Positions 50,543 through 59,578 of a DNA stretch of 64,000 bases are shown in pieces. Source of the stretch: CAIVVT01 sp052145115 (GTDB lineage Bacteria > Acidobacteriota > Terriglobia > Bryobacterales > Bryobacteraceae); NCBI GenBank assembly GCA_052145115.1, contig JBKQPG010000070.1, positions 45,248 through 109,247 of the forward strand, read 5' to 3'. Position numbers and translations under genes: made by a program. Position 1 is the stretch's first letter, and the number at the start of each line of letters is the position of its first letter. The notes beneath the pieces are model-generated. The model saw only the letters and a program-made list of their open reading frames with translations. It was not told the DNA's origin and searched no databases.

Positions 50543-52063
50543 GTGAAGCGCCGGAGTTTCTTGGCCAGCGGGGCGGCGGCAGCGTTACCGGCGCTGCGCG
50601 CCGATGAGGTTCGCGTTCCGCACTATCTGCCCCAGAGCGATGTCCACTACCACAGAGTGCGGGCGTATATCGAGGACGTCCCGGTTCCGGAATACCGCTG
50701 GGCCTCGGACGCGGCATACGAACGCTTTCGCGACATCAAGTATGGCGTGCGGCTGCACTGGGGTCCGTATTCGATCTTGGGCCAGCCGGGCGAATCGTGG
50801 CCGTTTCTGAAGCTGTCTTTTGCTGAACGGCAGCGCTATCAGGCCATGTACAAATCGTGGAATCCACGCGGCTTCAATGCCGATGAGTGGATGGATTTCT
50901 TCGCCGACGGCGGCATGAAAATGTTCGCCTTCACGTCGAAACATCACGACGGCTTTTCCATGTTCGATACGCATACGCGGGTGCGGCGGCGGACCAACTG
51001 GACTGCGCCCGGCGGGCCACGGATGGAGTTCTGCGATCTGGCTTACAGCATCATGGAGACGCCCTTCAAGCGCGATGTGGTGCGCGAGTTGTGCGATGCG
51101 GCGCGCCGGCGGGACATCAAGATCGACCTCTATTTTTCGCATCCGGATTGGTACGATGCGGAGTTCCGGCCGTATGCCTACCATCCCCTGCAGGTGCCTT
51201 CTTCCGCGAGCATGACATACGACTACGCCGACGTGAAGAAGCGGCTGGGTGGCGAAGAGGTGATTGTCCCGGATCCCACCCCGGATGAAGTGACCCGCAT
51301 GATGGCCCGCCATCGCGCCCAACTGACGGAATTGCTGACGCGCTACGGCAAGATCGACATGCTTGGCCTCGACCAGTGGCTGGGCCCGCGGGTGTGGCCG
51401 GAACTGCGCCAGACGTTGTTGGAACTTCGCAAGTTGCAGCCCGAAGTGATGATCCGCGCGCGTGGCATCGGCAATTACGGCGATTACTACACCCCCGAGG
51501 GCTTCGTGCCCGGTGACAAGTCCAACACCGATGCGCCGTGGTTCGTGATCTATCCGCTGGGATCGTCGTTCTCTTATGAGCCTGTCGCGGAGAAGCACAA
51601 GGGCGCGGCGTGGGTGGTGCGCAATCTGGTCGACGCGACGGCCAAGGGAGGCAATTTCATGGTCGGCATTGGCCCTGACGGCGACGGCCGGTTCCATCCC
51701 ACCGCCATCAGCCAATTGAAGGAAGTGGGCCAATGGCTGCGGATCAACGGCGAGGGCATCTATGGCACGCGCGCCCGCGAGGGCGAGCTGTGGCGCGAGG
51801 GAGACGATCTGCGTTTCACTCAATCCAAGGACCGGCGCACCGTGTACGCCTACGCGCTCAACTGGCCGGGGGAGCGGCTGGTGTTGAGTTCGGTCCGCGC
51901 CCGGGCCGGGTCGAAAGTACGGATGTTGGGAGTGAATGAGGCGCTCGAATTTACTCACACCAGCCCCGGGCTGGAGATCCGGCTGCCGGCCGGGCTGCAG
52001 GATGCGGCGCGGCGTCCGTGCCATTTTGCCTGGGGCTTTCAGATTCCAGTAGAAAGTGTTTGA
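50543..52063 (+). CDS. GH29 alpha-L-fucosidase-like glycosidase
   Basis: This 506-residue enzyme has a Tat/Sec signal (VKRRSFLASGAAAALPALRA) and the GH29 pattern: KYGVRLHWGPYSI, FTSKHHDGFSMFDTH, KIDLYFSHPDWY and the nucleophile region MLGLDQWLG with Asp277. The GTG start at 50543 follows GGGAG; an earlier frame start at 50498 is less likely. It should release alpha-L-fucose from glycans outside the cytoplasm. It sits between the SDR and MFS genes. Confidence 0.88.
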   Translation: MKRRSFLASGAAAALPALRADEVRVPHYLPQSDVHYHRVRAYIEDVPVPEYRWASDAAYERFRDIKYGVRLHWGPYSILGQPGESWPFLKLSFAERQRYQAMYKSWNPRGFNADEWMDFFADGGMKMFAFTSKHHDGFSMFDTHTRVRRRTNWTAPGGPRMEFCDLAYSIMETPFKRDVVRELCDAARRRDIKIDLYFSHPDWYDAEFRPYAYHPLQVPSSASMTYDYADVKKRLGGEEVIVPDPTPDEVTRMMARHRAQLTELLTRYGKIDMLGLDQWLGPRVWPELRQTLLELRKLQPEVMIRARGIGNYGDYYTPEGFVPGDKSNTDAPWFVIYPLGSSFSYEPVAEKHKGAAWVVRNLVDATAKGGNFMVGIGPDGDGRFHPTAISQLKEVGQWLRINGEGIYGTRAREGELWREGDDLRFTQSKDRRTVYAYALNWPGERLVLSSVRARAGSKVRMLGVNEALEFTHTSPGLEIRLPAGLQDAARRPCHFAWGFQIPVESV

Positions 52064-52080
52064 GCGGGGAGATCGAGCCA

Positions 52081-53334
52081 ATGGCTGATCGTGACCATGC
52101 CGTTGACGCGGCAGCGTCCAGCCAGCGCTGGCTGATGATTGGCCTGGTCTTTCTCGCCACGGTGATCAACTACCTGCACCGCCAGACTTTGGCGGTGGTA
52201 GCGCCCGTGCTCATTGAACAGTTCCACATGAGCAATGTGGACTATTCGCGCGTCATCTTCGGTTTCATGCTGGCCTACACCCTGATGAATGGCCTATCGG
52301 GGCCGATGGTGGACCGGCTCGGCACGAAGCTGGGCTACGCCGTCTGTATCGCCTGGTGGAGCATTGCGGCAATGCTGCACGCGGCGGCCTGGAACGTGCT
52401 CAGCCTGGGCGTATTCCGATTTCTGTTGGGGATGGGCGAGGCGGGCAACTGGCCGGCCGGGGTAAAGGTGGTTGCGGAGTGGTTTCGGCCCAAGGAGCGC
52501 GCGCTCGCGTCCGGCATTTTCAATAGCGGTTCTTCGATTGGGGCCGTATTGGCGCCGCCGCTGGTGGCCTGGATCATTCTCCGCTCCGGGTGGCGCAGTG
52601 CGTTCCTGTTGGTCGGCGGGTTGGGTCTGATTTGGCTCGTGGTGTGGATGCTGGTCTACTACACGCCAGTCCAGGCGCGGACCGACGCCGCTCCACCGCC
52701 GGTCTCCGCGTGGCAGCTGTTGCGCACGCGCTGGGTCCTCATATTCACGCTCTCGAAGGTGTTCAGTGACCCGGCCTGGTACTTTTATATCTTCTGGTTT
52801 CCGCAGTATTTGAAGAGTGCGCGGGGATTCGACATGGCCTCGATCGGCAAGTTCGCCTGGATTCCGTTTTTGACGGCCGATGCCGGCAATCTAATCGGAG
52901 GCGCTTTCGCGGCCGCACTTTTGAGCCGGGGCGTGCCGGTCGCGTGGACGCGCAAGATCTCGGTCACAGCCTTTGCGCTGTTGATGACCGCGGCGATCCC
53001 GGCGGTGCTCGCAGCCAACGTGTTCCTCTCGATCGCTCTGATTTCGACCGCGACGCTGGGCTACACGGGCGCGCTGGCGAACATGCTGGCCATGCCCGCG
53101 GACCGGTTTCCGAAGAATGCGGTGGGCTCGGTGTGGGGTATTGCGAGCATGGGCGCGGGGTTCGGCGGAATGGTGTTCAGCCTGGCGACGGGATGGCTGG
53201 TCGACCACTACTCATACGTGCCGGTCTTCATCGGCTTCGGCATCCTGCCGCTCATCGCGGCGGCCATTCTCTGGAGCTTGCCTGCCGGCAGTGGGAGCCC
53301 TTTGCCCGAATCCGGCTCCGCGGCACCTTCATAA
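52081..53334 (+). CDS. MFS transporter, anion:cation symporter type
   Basis: This 417-residue carrier has twelve predicted helices. The N-terminal half has LVFLATVINYLHRQTLAVVAPV, GPMVDRLGTKLGYAVCI and FLLGMGEAGNWPAGVKVVAEWF, which match hexuronate/glucarate-type (ACS) MFS permeases. ATG 52081 follows GGGGAG. It lies 18 nt downstream of the fucosidase gene and probably imports the sugar or sugar acid released. Confidence 0.88.
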   Translation: MADRDHAVDAAASSQRWLMIGLVFLATVINYLHRQTLAVVAPVLIEQFHMSNVDYSRVIFGFMLAYTLMNGLSGPMVDRLGTKLGYAVCIAWWSIAAMLHAAAWNVLSLGVFRFLLGMGEAGNWPAGVKVVAEWFRPKERALASGIFNSGSSIGAVLAPPLVAWIILRSGWRSAFLLVGGLGLIWLVVWMLVYYTPVQARTDAAPPPVSAWQLLRTRWVLIFTLSKVFSDPAWYFYIFWFPQYLKSARGFDMASIGKFAWIPFLTADAGNLIGGAFAAALLSRGVPVAWTRKISVTAFALLMTAAIPAVLAANVFLSIALISTATLGYTGALANMLAMPADRFPKNAVGSVWGIASMGAGFGGMVFSLATGWLVDHYSYVPVFIGFGILPLIAAAILWSLPAGSGSPLPESGSAAPS

Positions 53335-53497
53335 GCCCTAAATATATGGGCTGCGTTGGCGCCTCACGTTGATCTCGAATCTACCGCCCTTCGGTTAACA
53401 GTTCGGCGGGCGGCACTGTCGGAAGCTGCTGCGGTTGACTGAGACCGACCGAAAGCACAGCCTTCCCGCGCATCATGCCGGCTCCTCCCGTGGGTTA

Positions 53498-53511
53498 GGC
53501 CCGGTCGGGCC
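53498..53511. terminator. GC palindrome between convergent genes
   Basis: GGCCCGGTCGGGCC is a 5-bp GC stem with a GGTC loop, placed between the convergent MFS and Gfo/Idh/MocA genes. It has no clear T-run on either side. A weaker AGCCC/GGGCT hairpin also lies at 53334-53352. A bidirectional terminator is possible. Confidence 0.35.
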
Positions 53512-53627
53512 GATCGTCCTCATCCGTCGGCGTGATTCCGCTGCAAGGCATCGCACCCGGCGGAGGCCGCCAGAGGATGGAAGTCGAAGTGCGCGTCGAG
53601 GCTCGGCCGCAGGACCGAGGCGCCGGC

Positions 53628-54791
53628 TTAAGCGCGCGTGATATCTTCCCAGGCAATCTCTTTGCCCGTGTAGATTGCCTCCCGCGCCATCATGGCCGTA
53701 TACATCGACTCCACGGCGGAGAACACCGTGTTCTCGATCCTGGCCGCCAACACGCCATCGACGAAGTCGCGGACTGCGTCTTCGGTGATGTCGTAATTGG
53801 TGTGGACTTCGAGCGGCTCCTCTCCTGGTCCTGGGGTTCGGTAGCCTTTGTCCAGCGGCGTCTCGTCCACCACTTTGTTGAACCAGCGGTACCCTTGCCG
53901 GGAGGTTTCGAGAGCACCCTTTTCGCAAATGAAAACCTCGCCAACATCGCGGAACCCGCGCGTCGAGAACTGATTTGCGGAGTAAGAGAAATGCACGCCG
54001 TTGGCGAACGCGAAGCTCACTGTCAGGTGGTCCAGGTTGTCGCCGTAGGTCCGGACCTTGCGCCCGCCGTAGCCGGCTGCTTTGACCGGGTGCGTGCCCA
54101 TGAACCAGTTGACGACGTCGAAATTGTGACAATCCTGCTCGACCACAATGTCACCCGAGGTATCGCGATACCACACCCAGTTTCGGATCTTCTCCTCGCT
54201 GGCCGGATGGCCCCTACGAAATGGCAGATCGCCCGACATCCACGAGACTCGCACCATCTCGATGGCGCCTGGCTGGCCGGATCGGATGATGCTGTAAGCC
54301 TTCCGGTAGTCTCTGCCATATCGCTGCTGGAAGCCGACCGTTACGCGCTTGGTCTTGTCAACCTTCTTCGCCGCGGCGAGCACGCGTCTGCAGCCGGCGG
54401 GATTCACCGCCAGCGGCTTTTCCATGTAGATGTGCTTGCCTGTAGTGCTCGCGGCCTCGAACTGCTCCGGCCGCAGAAACGGAGGCGTCGCAATCAGCAC
54501 TACGTCAACGTTCGATTCCAACAGCTCTTGATACCGCTTGTAGCGCTTCGCGCCAGGAAATGACTCGGCCGCCTTTGCGAGCTGGTCATCATAGATGTCG
54601 CAGATCGCGGTGATTCTGGCATGCTCCTGTTTGGCGAAAATCCCCGCGTCGAACATCCCCCTGCGCCCGCACCCGATCAAACCCACGCTCAGGGCCGAGT
54701 TGGCCTGTGACCCCAGCGCCGTCTCCGCTTTGATGATCAGCAGGCCGGAAGAAGCGGTTAACAGATTACGACGGCTCAGCAAATCGCCCAT
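53628..54791 (-). CDS. Tat-exported Gfo/Idh/MocA oxidoreductase (GH109-like)
   Basis: This 387-residue protein has a Tat signal (LSRRNLLTASSGLLII) and a Rossmann motif VGLIGCGRRGMFD. The catalytic-lysine motif is MEKPLAVNP. The substrate domain has VGFQQRYGRDY and EQDCHNFDVVNWFMG, where His and Asp lie in the family positions. Export of an NAD-binding oxidoreductase is typical of Tat, because the cofactor must be loaded inside. ATG 54791 follows GGAGG. It diverges from another exported member at 55408. Confidence 0.87.
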   Translation of the reverse strand: MGDLLSRRNLLTASSGLLIIKAETALGSQANSALSVGLIGCGRRGMFDAGIFAKQEHARITAICDIYDDQLAKAAESFPGAKRYKRYQELLESNVDVVLIATPPFLRPEQFEAASTTGKHIYMEKPLAVNPAGCRRVLAAAKKVDKTKRVTVGFQQRYGRDYRKAYSIIRSGQPGAIEMVRVSWMSGDLPFRRGHPASEEKIRNWVWYRDTSGDIVVEQDCHNFDVVNWFMGTHPVKAAGYGGRKVRTYGDNLDHLTVSFAFANGVHFSYSANQFSTRGFRDVGEVFICEKGALETSRQGYRWFNKVVDETPLDKGYRTPGPGEEPLEVHTNYDITEDAVRDFVDGVLAARIENTVFSAVESMYTAMMAREAIYTGKEIAWEDITRA

Positions 54792-54991
54792 ATGATTACC
54801 TCCGCCATTCATTATGTCCCCGATCGCTGCGCGCACATTCTCGCCCCGCGTGCAGAGGTCACTGATCACCTCGTTCCGTCCCGCCATCCGTGGCAGATCG
54901 CTCCGTTTGCTAGCGTGCTGGCGGGTTCATCCTTGCACGTTATACTCCCTCTGCCCAGCGCCCGGCCGCCCTGGACCCCCTCGCATGACTA

Positions 54992-55333
54992 TCAAAAGGA
55001 GCAAGAGGAAATGTCCAGCGCACACCTCGCTCCACCGGCCTTTGCGCACTCAGCGATCGCTTTTCGCATGGCCTCTCCCTGATCCGTGGCGACGCCCAAA
55101 CCGGTGGGATTCCGGTCCGCCGCCAGCGCTCCACACTGTTTGTTAAATGCAGTCCGCAAAACGCACGCCTTGCCACGCTGGGCGCGGATCTTCCTGGCAT
55201 CCTGCTCCGCGCTGGCCCGGTCGCTCTTGCCCTGCGACCCTCCGGCGCCCATATGCGCGCTGCTGTAGACGATGTCGCCCCGGGAGATCGCCTTGGGCGG
55301 ACGCGGAGTAGGCCGATGGCGCGCTTCACGCAT
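54992..55333 (-). CDS. Small DUF4189-like protein without signal peptide
   Basis: This frame of 113 codons encodes a Cys-containing segment (KACVLRTAFNKQCGALAADR) and a C-terminal half with the pattern GEAMRKAIAECAKAGGARCAL, which match DUF4189 (exported Cys-rich repeats of about 95 residues). Usual members have a signal peptide, which is missing here, so this may be a truncated gene or a remnant. It lies in the 616-nt gap between the two divergent Gfo/Idh/MocA genes. Confidence 0.5.
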   Translation of the reverse strand: MREARHRPTPRPPKAISRGDIVYSSAHMGAGGSQGKSDRASAEQDARKIRAQRGKACVLRTAFNKQCGALAADRNPTGLGVATDQGEAMRKAIAECAKAGGARCALDISSCSF

Positions 55334-55407
55334 CGCTGAACCTCGCGCCGATGCTGTGATAGGATCACCCGCATCGGATCCATGCTGTGAACGACAGGAG
55401 GCAGCCC

Positions 55408-56892
55408 ATGAGCGACGCGCGAAACAACAGCCGCCGGGATTTCCTAAGTGCTTCAGTAGCTGCTTTGGGAGGCTCGGTGGCCGTGCCCACCGTCGTCCCC
55501 GCCAGTTTCCTGGGTCGCGGCGGCACTACGCCCGGCGATCGCGTCACGGTCGGCATCCTCGGCAGCGGCGGGCGGGCGGTGTTTGAGACGCTGCAGTACC
55601 CCTCCTTCGACAACGTGGAGATCGTCGCGCTGTGCGATGCGCAGGAGAGCCGCCGCATCAGCGCGAAAGCGACGCTCGAGAAACAATATGCGGAGCAAAG
55701 GCCGGCCAATCCCAAACGCGGCATCCGCATGTACGCCGATTTTCGCGAGTTTCTGGCTCAAACGGACATCGACGCCGTCTACATCGCGTCGCCCGACCAC
55801 TGGCATGTTTCGATGTTGCTTGCCGTGCTCAAAGCGGGCAAACATGTGCACTGCGAGAAACCGCTGGGCGTCAGTATCGAACAGGATTTGGCCGCGCTGA
55901 AAGCCGTGCGTAAATCCGGGAAAGTCTTCCAGTACGGCGCCGAGCTGCGCTCCAATCAGGAGACGCGCAAGGGCATCGAACTGGTGCTGAACGGCCGTAT
56001 CGGCCAGGTGCGGAAGATCTACGTGGTCGGGCCGCCATCCGCAACGGGCGGTTCGGGGACGCCCGTGCTCCCCATCCCCGGCGGATACGACTACGACATG
56101 TGGCTCGGGCCGGCGCCGGTGAAACCCTTCAGCGCCGGGCGCTGCCTGCGGCCCACTGACGATCAGAACTCGCCCCTGTTCTGGAAAAATGCCATCTACT
56201 ATGTGTCCGACTACACCCTCGGAAACATCGCCAACTGGGCCGCGCATCCGCTGGACCAGATGCAGCGCTGGGCCGATGCGGTGGGCCGAACCGACCCGCC
56301 GGTGCATTACGAAGGATCCGGTAAGTTCCCCGCCGAGGGGCTGTTCGACACCTCGTACCAATGGAAAGTGCGCTGCACCTGGGCCGACGGTCTGGTCCTG
56401 GACTTCATGGACAGCAACACCTATCGCGACATCCCCGATGCGCCGCACCCCGCAGTCTGGGGGGAGGGAGAAAACGCCACGCTGATGCCGAACGGCGCCG
56501 TCTTCATGGGTTCCGAAGGCTGGGTCATCGTGAATTACGGGAAGGTGGTTACCCAGCCGGCTTCGTTGATGGATTCGGTGATCGGACCCAATGAAATCCA
56601 CCTCCACGACAGCGCTCTGGCGAGTATCCCGCCTGGCTTGCCAAAGGGATTCCAGCAGACCTTGACGGCCGGCCATCACCAGGACTGGATTCGGGCGATC
56701 CGCACCGGCGCGCCCACCGTGGACGGCATCGAATCCGCATTCCGGTCCGACATGATCAGCCAGCTCTCCGACCTGTGTATCCGCACCGGGGAACCCGTTC
56801 GCTGGGACCCGGTGAAAGAGACGATCACGGGCAACGAAATGGCACGGATGATGATGCGGCGCCCGATGCGCGGACCCTGGAATCTGACTTGA
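55408..56892 (+). CDS. Tat-exported Gfo/Idh/MocA oxidoreductase, larger type
   Basis: This 494-residue protein has a Tat signal (NSRRDFLSASVAALGGSVAV), the Rossmann motif VGILGSGGRAVF and catalytic motif HCEKPLGVS. The middle has GAELRSNQETRKGIEL, and the long C-terminal part has DYTLGNIANWAAHPLDQMQRW. It is longer than the protein at 53628 by about 100 residues. ATG 55408 follows AGGAGG. Its stop overlaps the TTG start of the downstream isomerase (TTGA), so the two are coupled. Confidence 0.88.
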   Translation: MSDARNNSRRDFLSASVAALGGSVAVPTVVPASFLGRGGTTPGDRVTVGILGSGGRAVFETLQYPSFDNVEIVALCDAQESRRISAKATLEKQYAEQRPANPKRGIRMYADFREFLAQTDIDAVYIASPDHWHVSMLLAVLKAGKHVHCEKPLGVSIEQDLAALKAVRKSGKVFQYGAELRSNQETRKGIELVLNGRIGQVRKIYVVGPPSATGGSGTPVLPIPGGYDYDMWLGPAPVKPFSAGRCLRPTDDQNSPLFWKNAIYYVSDYTLGNIANWAAHPLDQMQRWADAVGRTDPPVHYEGSGKFPAEGLFDTSYQWKVRCTWADGLVLDFMDSNTYRDIPDAPHPAVWGEGENATLMPNGAVFMGSEGWVIVNYGKVVTQPASLMDSVIGPNEIHLHDSALASIPPGLPKGFQQTLTAGHHQDWIRAIRTGAPTVDGIESAFRSDMISQLSDLCIRTGEPVRWDPVKETITGNEMARMMMRRPMRGPWNLT

Positions 56893-57686
56893 AGACGCTT
56901 CTGGGTCTCATCGCCGCGGCCGCGCTGGCGCAAGCTTCCGACGCGCCTCTGTACGTCTTCGACGACTGGGCCGGCGCTGGCGCGCTCTCGATCGCACAAC
57001 GGGTCGCGCTCGCCCAAAAGACCGGATACGCCGGCATCTTCTACTCCACGACGAAGAACATTCCGGAACTGCTGGCCGCACATAAAGCCACTGGCTTGAG
57101 GTTGCTGGGCGTCTACACGGGCATGAACCTGTCGGATGCCAAACCCGGCTATGATCCGGGTCTGCCCGCGGCGATTCAGCAACTGAAGGGCACCGCTGCC
57201 CTGATCGCATTCACCGTGAACGGGGAGGCTCCGAACGGCGACGATGTCGCGGTTCCCATCATTCAGGAAGTTGCCCGCATGGCGGCGCAGTCCGGCTTGC
57301 AGGTTGCGCTCTATCCGCATTACGGACTTTATGTCGCTCGCGTAGAGGATGCCCTGCGCGTGTGCCAGAAAGTCGGCCGGCCCAATGTCGGCATCGTCTT
57401 CAACCTTTGCCACTGGCTCAGGAGCGGGGATGAAGCAAACATGATGGTCAGACTCGGGCAGGCCCTGCCGCACATATTGATGGTGAGTATCAACGGCGCG
57501 GATCATGAGGGCGGCTGGGACCGTCTGATCCAGCCCCTCGATCGCGGGTCCTTCGACGCCAGGGGATTTGTCCGCGCACTCCTGGGCCTGGGCTACAAAG
57601 GTCCGGTCGGATTGCAGTGCTACAACGTTTCGGGTGACGCCGAGGCGAACCTCGGTCGATCGATGACTGCCTGGCGGTCCTTCTGA
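56889..57686 (+). CDS. Exported sugar phosphate isomerase/epimerase-like protein
   Basis: This 265-residue protein starts with TTG at 56889, which overlaps the stop of the oxidoreductase gene. It has a signal peptide (LKTLLGLIAAAALAQA). The TIM-barrel region has YAGIFYSTTKNIPELLAAHKA, LRLLGVYTGMN, LQVALYPHYGLYV and GIVFNLCHWLRSGDE, then SINGADHEGG, with His and Asp/Glu residues suited to a metal site. Exported members of this fold are rare in classical sugar-phosphate metabolism, so the substrate is probably an unphosphorylated keto-sugar. No ATG fits as well. Confidence 0.75.
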   Translation: MKTLLGLIAAAALAQASDAPLYVFDDWAGAGALSIAQRVALAQKTGYAGIFYSTTKNIPELLAAHKATGLRLLGVYTGMNLSDAKPGYDPGLPAAIQQLKGTAALIAFTVNGEAPNGDDVAVPIIQEVARMAAQSGLQVALYPHYGLYVARVEDALRVCQKVGRPNVGIVFNLCHWLRSGDEANMMVRLGQALPHILMVSINGADHEGGWDRLIQPLDRGSFDARGFVRALLGLGYKGPVGLQCYNVSGDAEANLGRSMTAWRSF

Positions 57687-57878
57687 AGACGGGCAACCTG
57701 GGGCGCATGGGCTGACCCTGCCACTGCCCTGGCAGATCGCCATCGCTCATGACGGGACGCTGTTCTGGTCAACCCGAATCTCTGGAACTGTCAGGCATCT
57801 ACCGCCTCCGCATCACCGCCCGGGCCTTTTTCATGCGTTGGTTCACAGTCTTGATATTGTGGGAAGTCGCGGAAGGGG

Positions 57879-59345
57879 ATGCTGCTCTTGATCGGCCTGC
57901 TTACTTCCTTGTTGTTGAGCCCCATGCTCCAGGCGGCGCCGCCGCCGCTGTTCGAAATCACCGCGGGGGGCAAGACCGTCGAATTGCACGATTTCCCGGG
58001 CGGCGTCTTCGGTCAGGTGGAGATAGCCCGGCCCACGGAAATCGAAGTTCGCGCCCATTTCGACATCCGCTGGGTGGACATCCGTCCCAAGTCCGCCGGG
58101 ATCGCGCCCCAGATCGCGCCTGACCACGGGAGCTTCCGCTTCCGCCTGGACCGCCCCCTGCCGCTGACCATCGAGTTCAATGGCGAATGGCAGCGCGTCA
58201 TCCACCTCTTCGGCAACCCTCCGGAAACGAATCCGCTCCAGCCGGGTACGCCCCATGTTCGTTATTTCGGTCCCGGCCTCCATGAACCCGGTTTGATCGA
58301 ACTAAAGGACAACGAGACCCTGTACCTCGCCGAGGGCGCCTGGGTGAAGGGCATCGTTGCCTCCGTCGGAACAAAAAACATCGCCATTCGCGGCCGCGGT
58401 GTCCTGGATGGGTCCGGCATTCCTCGCCGCCGTCCGGCGGGCCCGCAAAGCCAGGACGCGCAGCCTGCTCCGTTACCGCCCCCATCCGCCGCCGCTGTGA
58501 ACTACGGCACGCGGCGCAACATGATCTACCTGGAGGGTGCGGAGAATGCTCTCGTGGAGGGCATCACCATCGTCAACAGTCAGACTTGGACCTTCAATGC
58601 CCGCCGCTCGAATGGCCTGCGAGTGGATGGCATTCGCATCCTGAACGGCCACGGCCCTTGCTCCACCGATGGGATCGACCTCGTCTCTTCGAGCGACGCC
58701 TTGGTGCAGAACGTCTTCATCCGAACCAACGACGACAACATCGTGGTGAAGAACCTGGATGACCGGGATGTGCACGACATCTCCGTGCGCAAGTCCGTCC
58801 TGTGGAACGAGCCCTGCGGCAACGCGCTCGAGATCGGCTTCGAGCTGCGCTCCGCTCCCATTCACAAGATCCTGTTCCAGGACATCGACATCATCCGCGT
58901 CGAGCGCGGCTCCGCCATCAGCATCCACAACGGCGACTCCTCGACTGTGCAAGACATCACCTTCGACAATATCCGCGTCGAGGACGTGCGCCACAAGCTC
59001 ATCGACTTCGCTTTGCTCTACGGCCAGTACGGGCCGGACCGTCCCGCCGACCGCGCCGAGATCGCCGCGCGCATGGACCGCGGCGGCGCCTGGGACGGCG
59101 TCCTGCGCTCTACTCCGGAGCAGAAAACGGCGCTGGCCAACGGCCGCGGTCACATCAGGAACATCCTGGTGAAGAACCTGCAGGTGCTGGAAGGTCTGCC
59201 CTTCAGCATCCTCTCGGGCTGGGACGAGGATCATGCCGTGGAGAATGTGATCATCGAGGGCATGACCTGGCAGAACCGCCCCATCCACAACGCGGTGGAG
59301 GGCGAGTTTTCCGTAGACCACGCGCCCGGGCTGACGTTCCGCTAG
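57879..59345 (+). CDS. Exported GH28-like beta-helix glycosidase
   Basis: This 488-residue right-handed beta-helix protein has a signal peptide (about 1-19). Its N-terminal beta domain leads to helix repeats with IYLEGAENALVEGITIVN, the GH28-type NTDG equivalent STDGIDL and the catalytic Asp pair in RTNDDNIVVK. The place of the usual GHG motif reads PCGNALEIGFE, so the conserved His is missing. The family hydrolyses polygalacturonan or rhamnogalacturonan; the altered motif suggests a different substrate. It is followed 233 nt later by the GH78 gene. Confidence 0.78.
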   Translation: MLLLIGLLTSLLLSPMLQAAPPPLFEITAGGKTVELHDFPGGVFGQVEIARPTEIEVRAHFDIRWVDIRPKSAGIAPQIAPDHGSFRFRLDRPLPLTIEFNGEWQRVIHLFGNPPETNPLQPGTPHVRYFGPGLHEPGLIELKDNETLYLAEGAWVKGIVASVGTKNIAIRGRGVLDGSGIPRRRPAGPQSQDAQPAPLPPPSAAAVNYGTRRNMIYLEGAENALVEGITIVNSQTWTFNARRSNGLRVDGIRILNGHGPCSTDGIDLVSSSDALVQNVFIRTNDDNIVVKNLDDRDVHDISVRKSVLWNEPCGNALEIGFELRSAPIHKILFQDIDIIRVERGSAISIHNGDSSTVQDITFDNIRVEDVRHKLIDFALLYGQYGPDRPADRAEIAARMDRGGAWDGVLRSTPEQKTALANGRGHIRNILVKNLQVLEGLPFSILSGWDEDHAVENVIIEGMTWQNRPIHNAVEGEFSVDHAPGLTFR

Positions 59346-59578
59346 ACCAGCGACGGCTCGACATCCTGCGCGCGACGCGGGTTTCCGGCATTCCCCGTCT
59401 GGGAACTTGCGTCGCCCTCCTCGGCGAACGGGGTGGAGGTGAACCGTCGCGTGAGTTCTTCCACTCTCACCCTGCGCGCTGCGGCGGTTCCAGGAGAGTC
59501 GTCGGTGACATACTGGTGCTGGCCCGCAGGCCAACGTGCACACGTTGGTACGACAGAGAACTCTTGCGAGGAAAGTCC

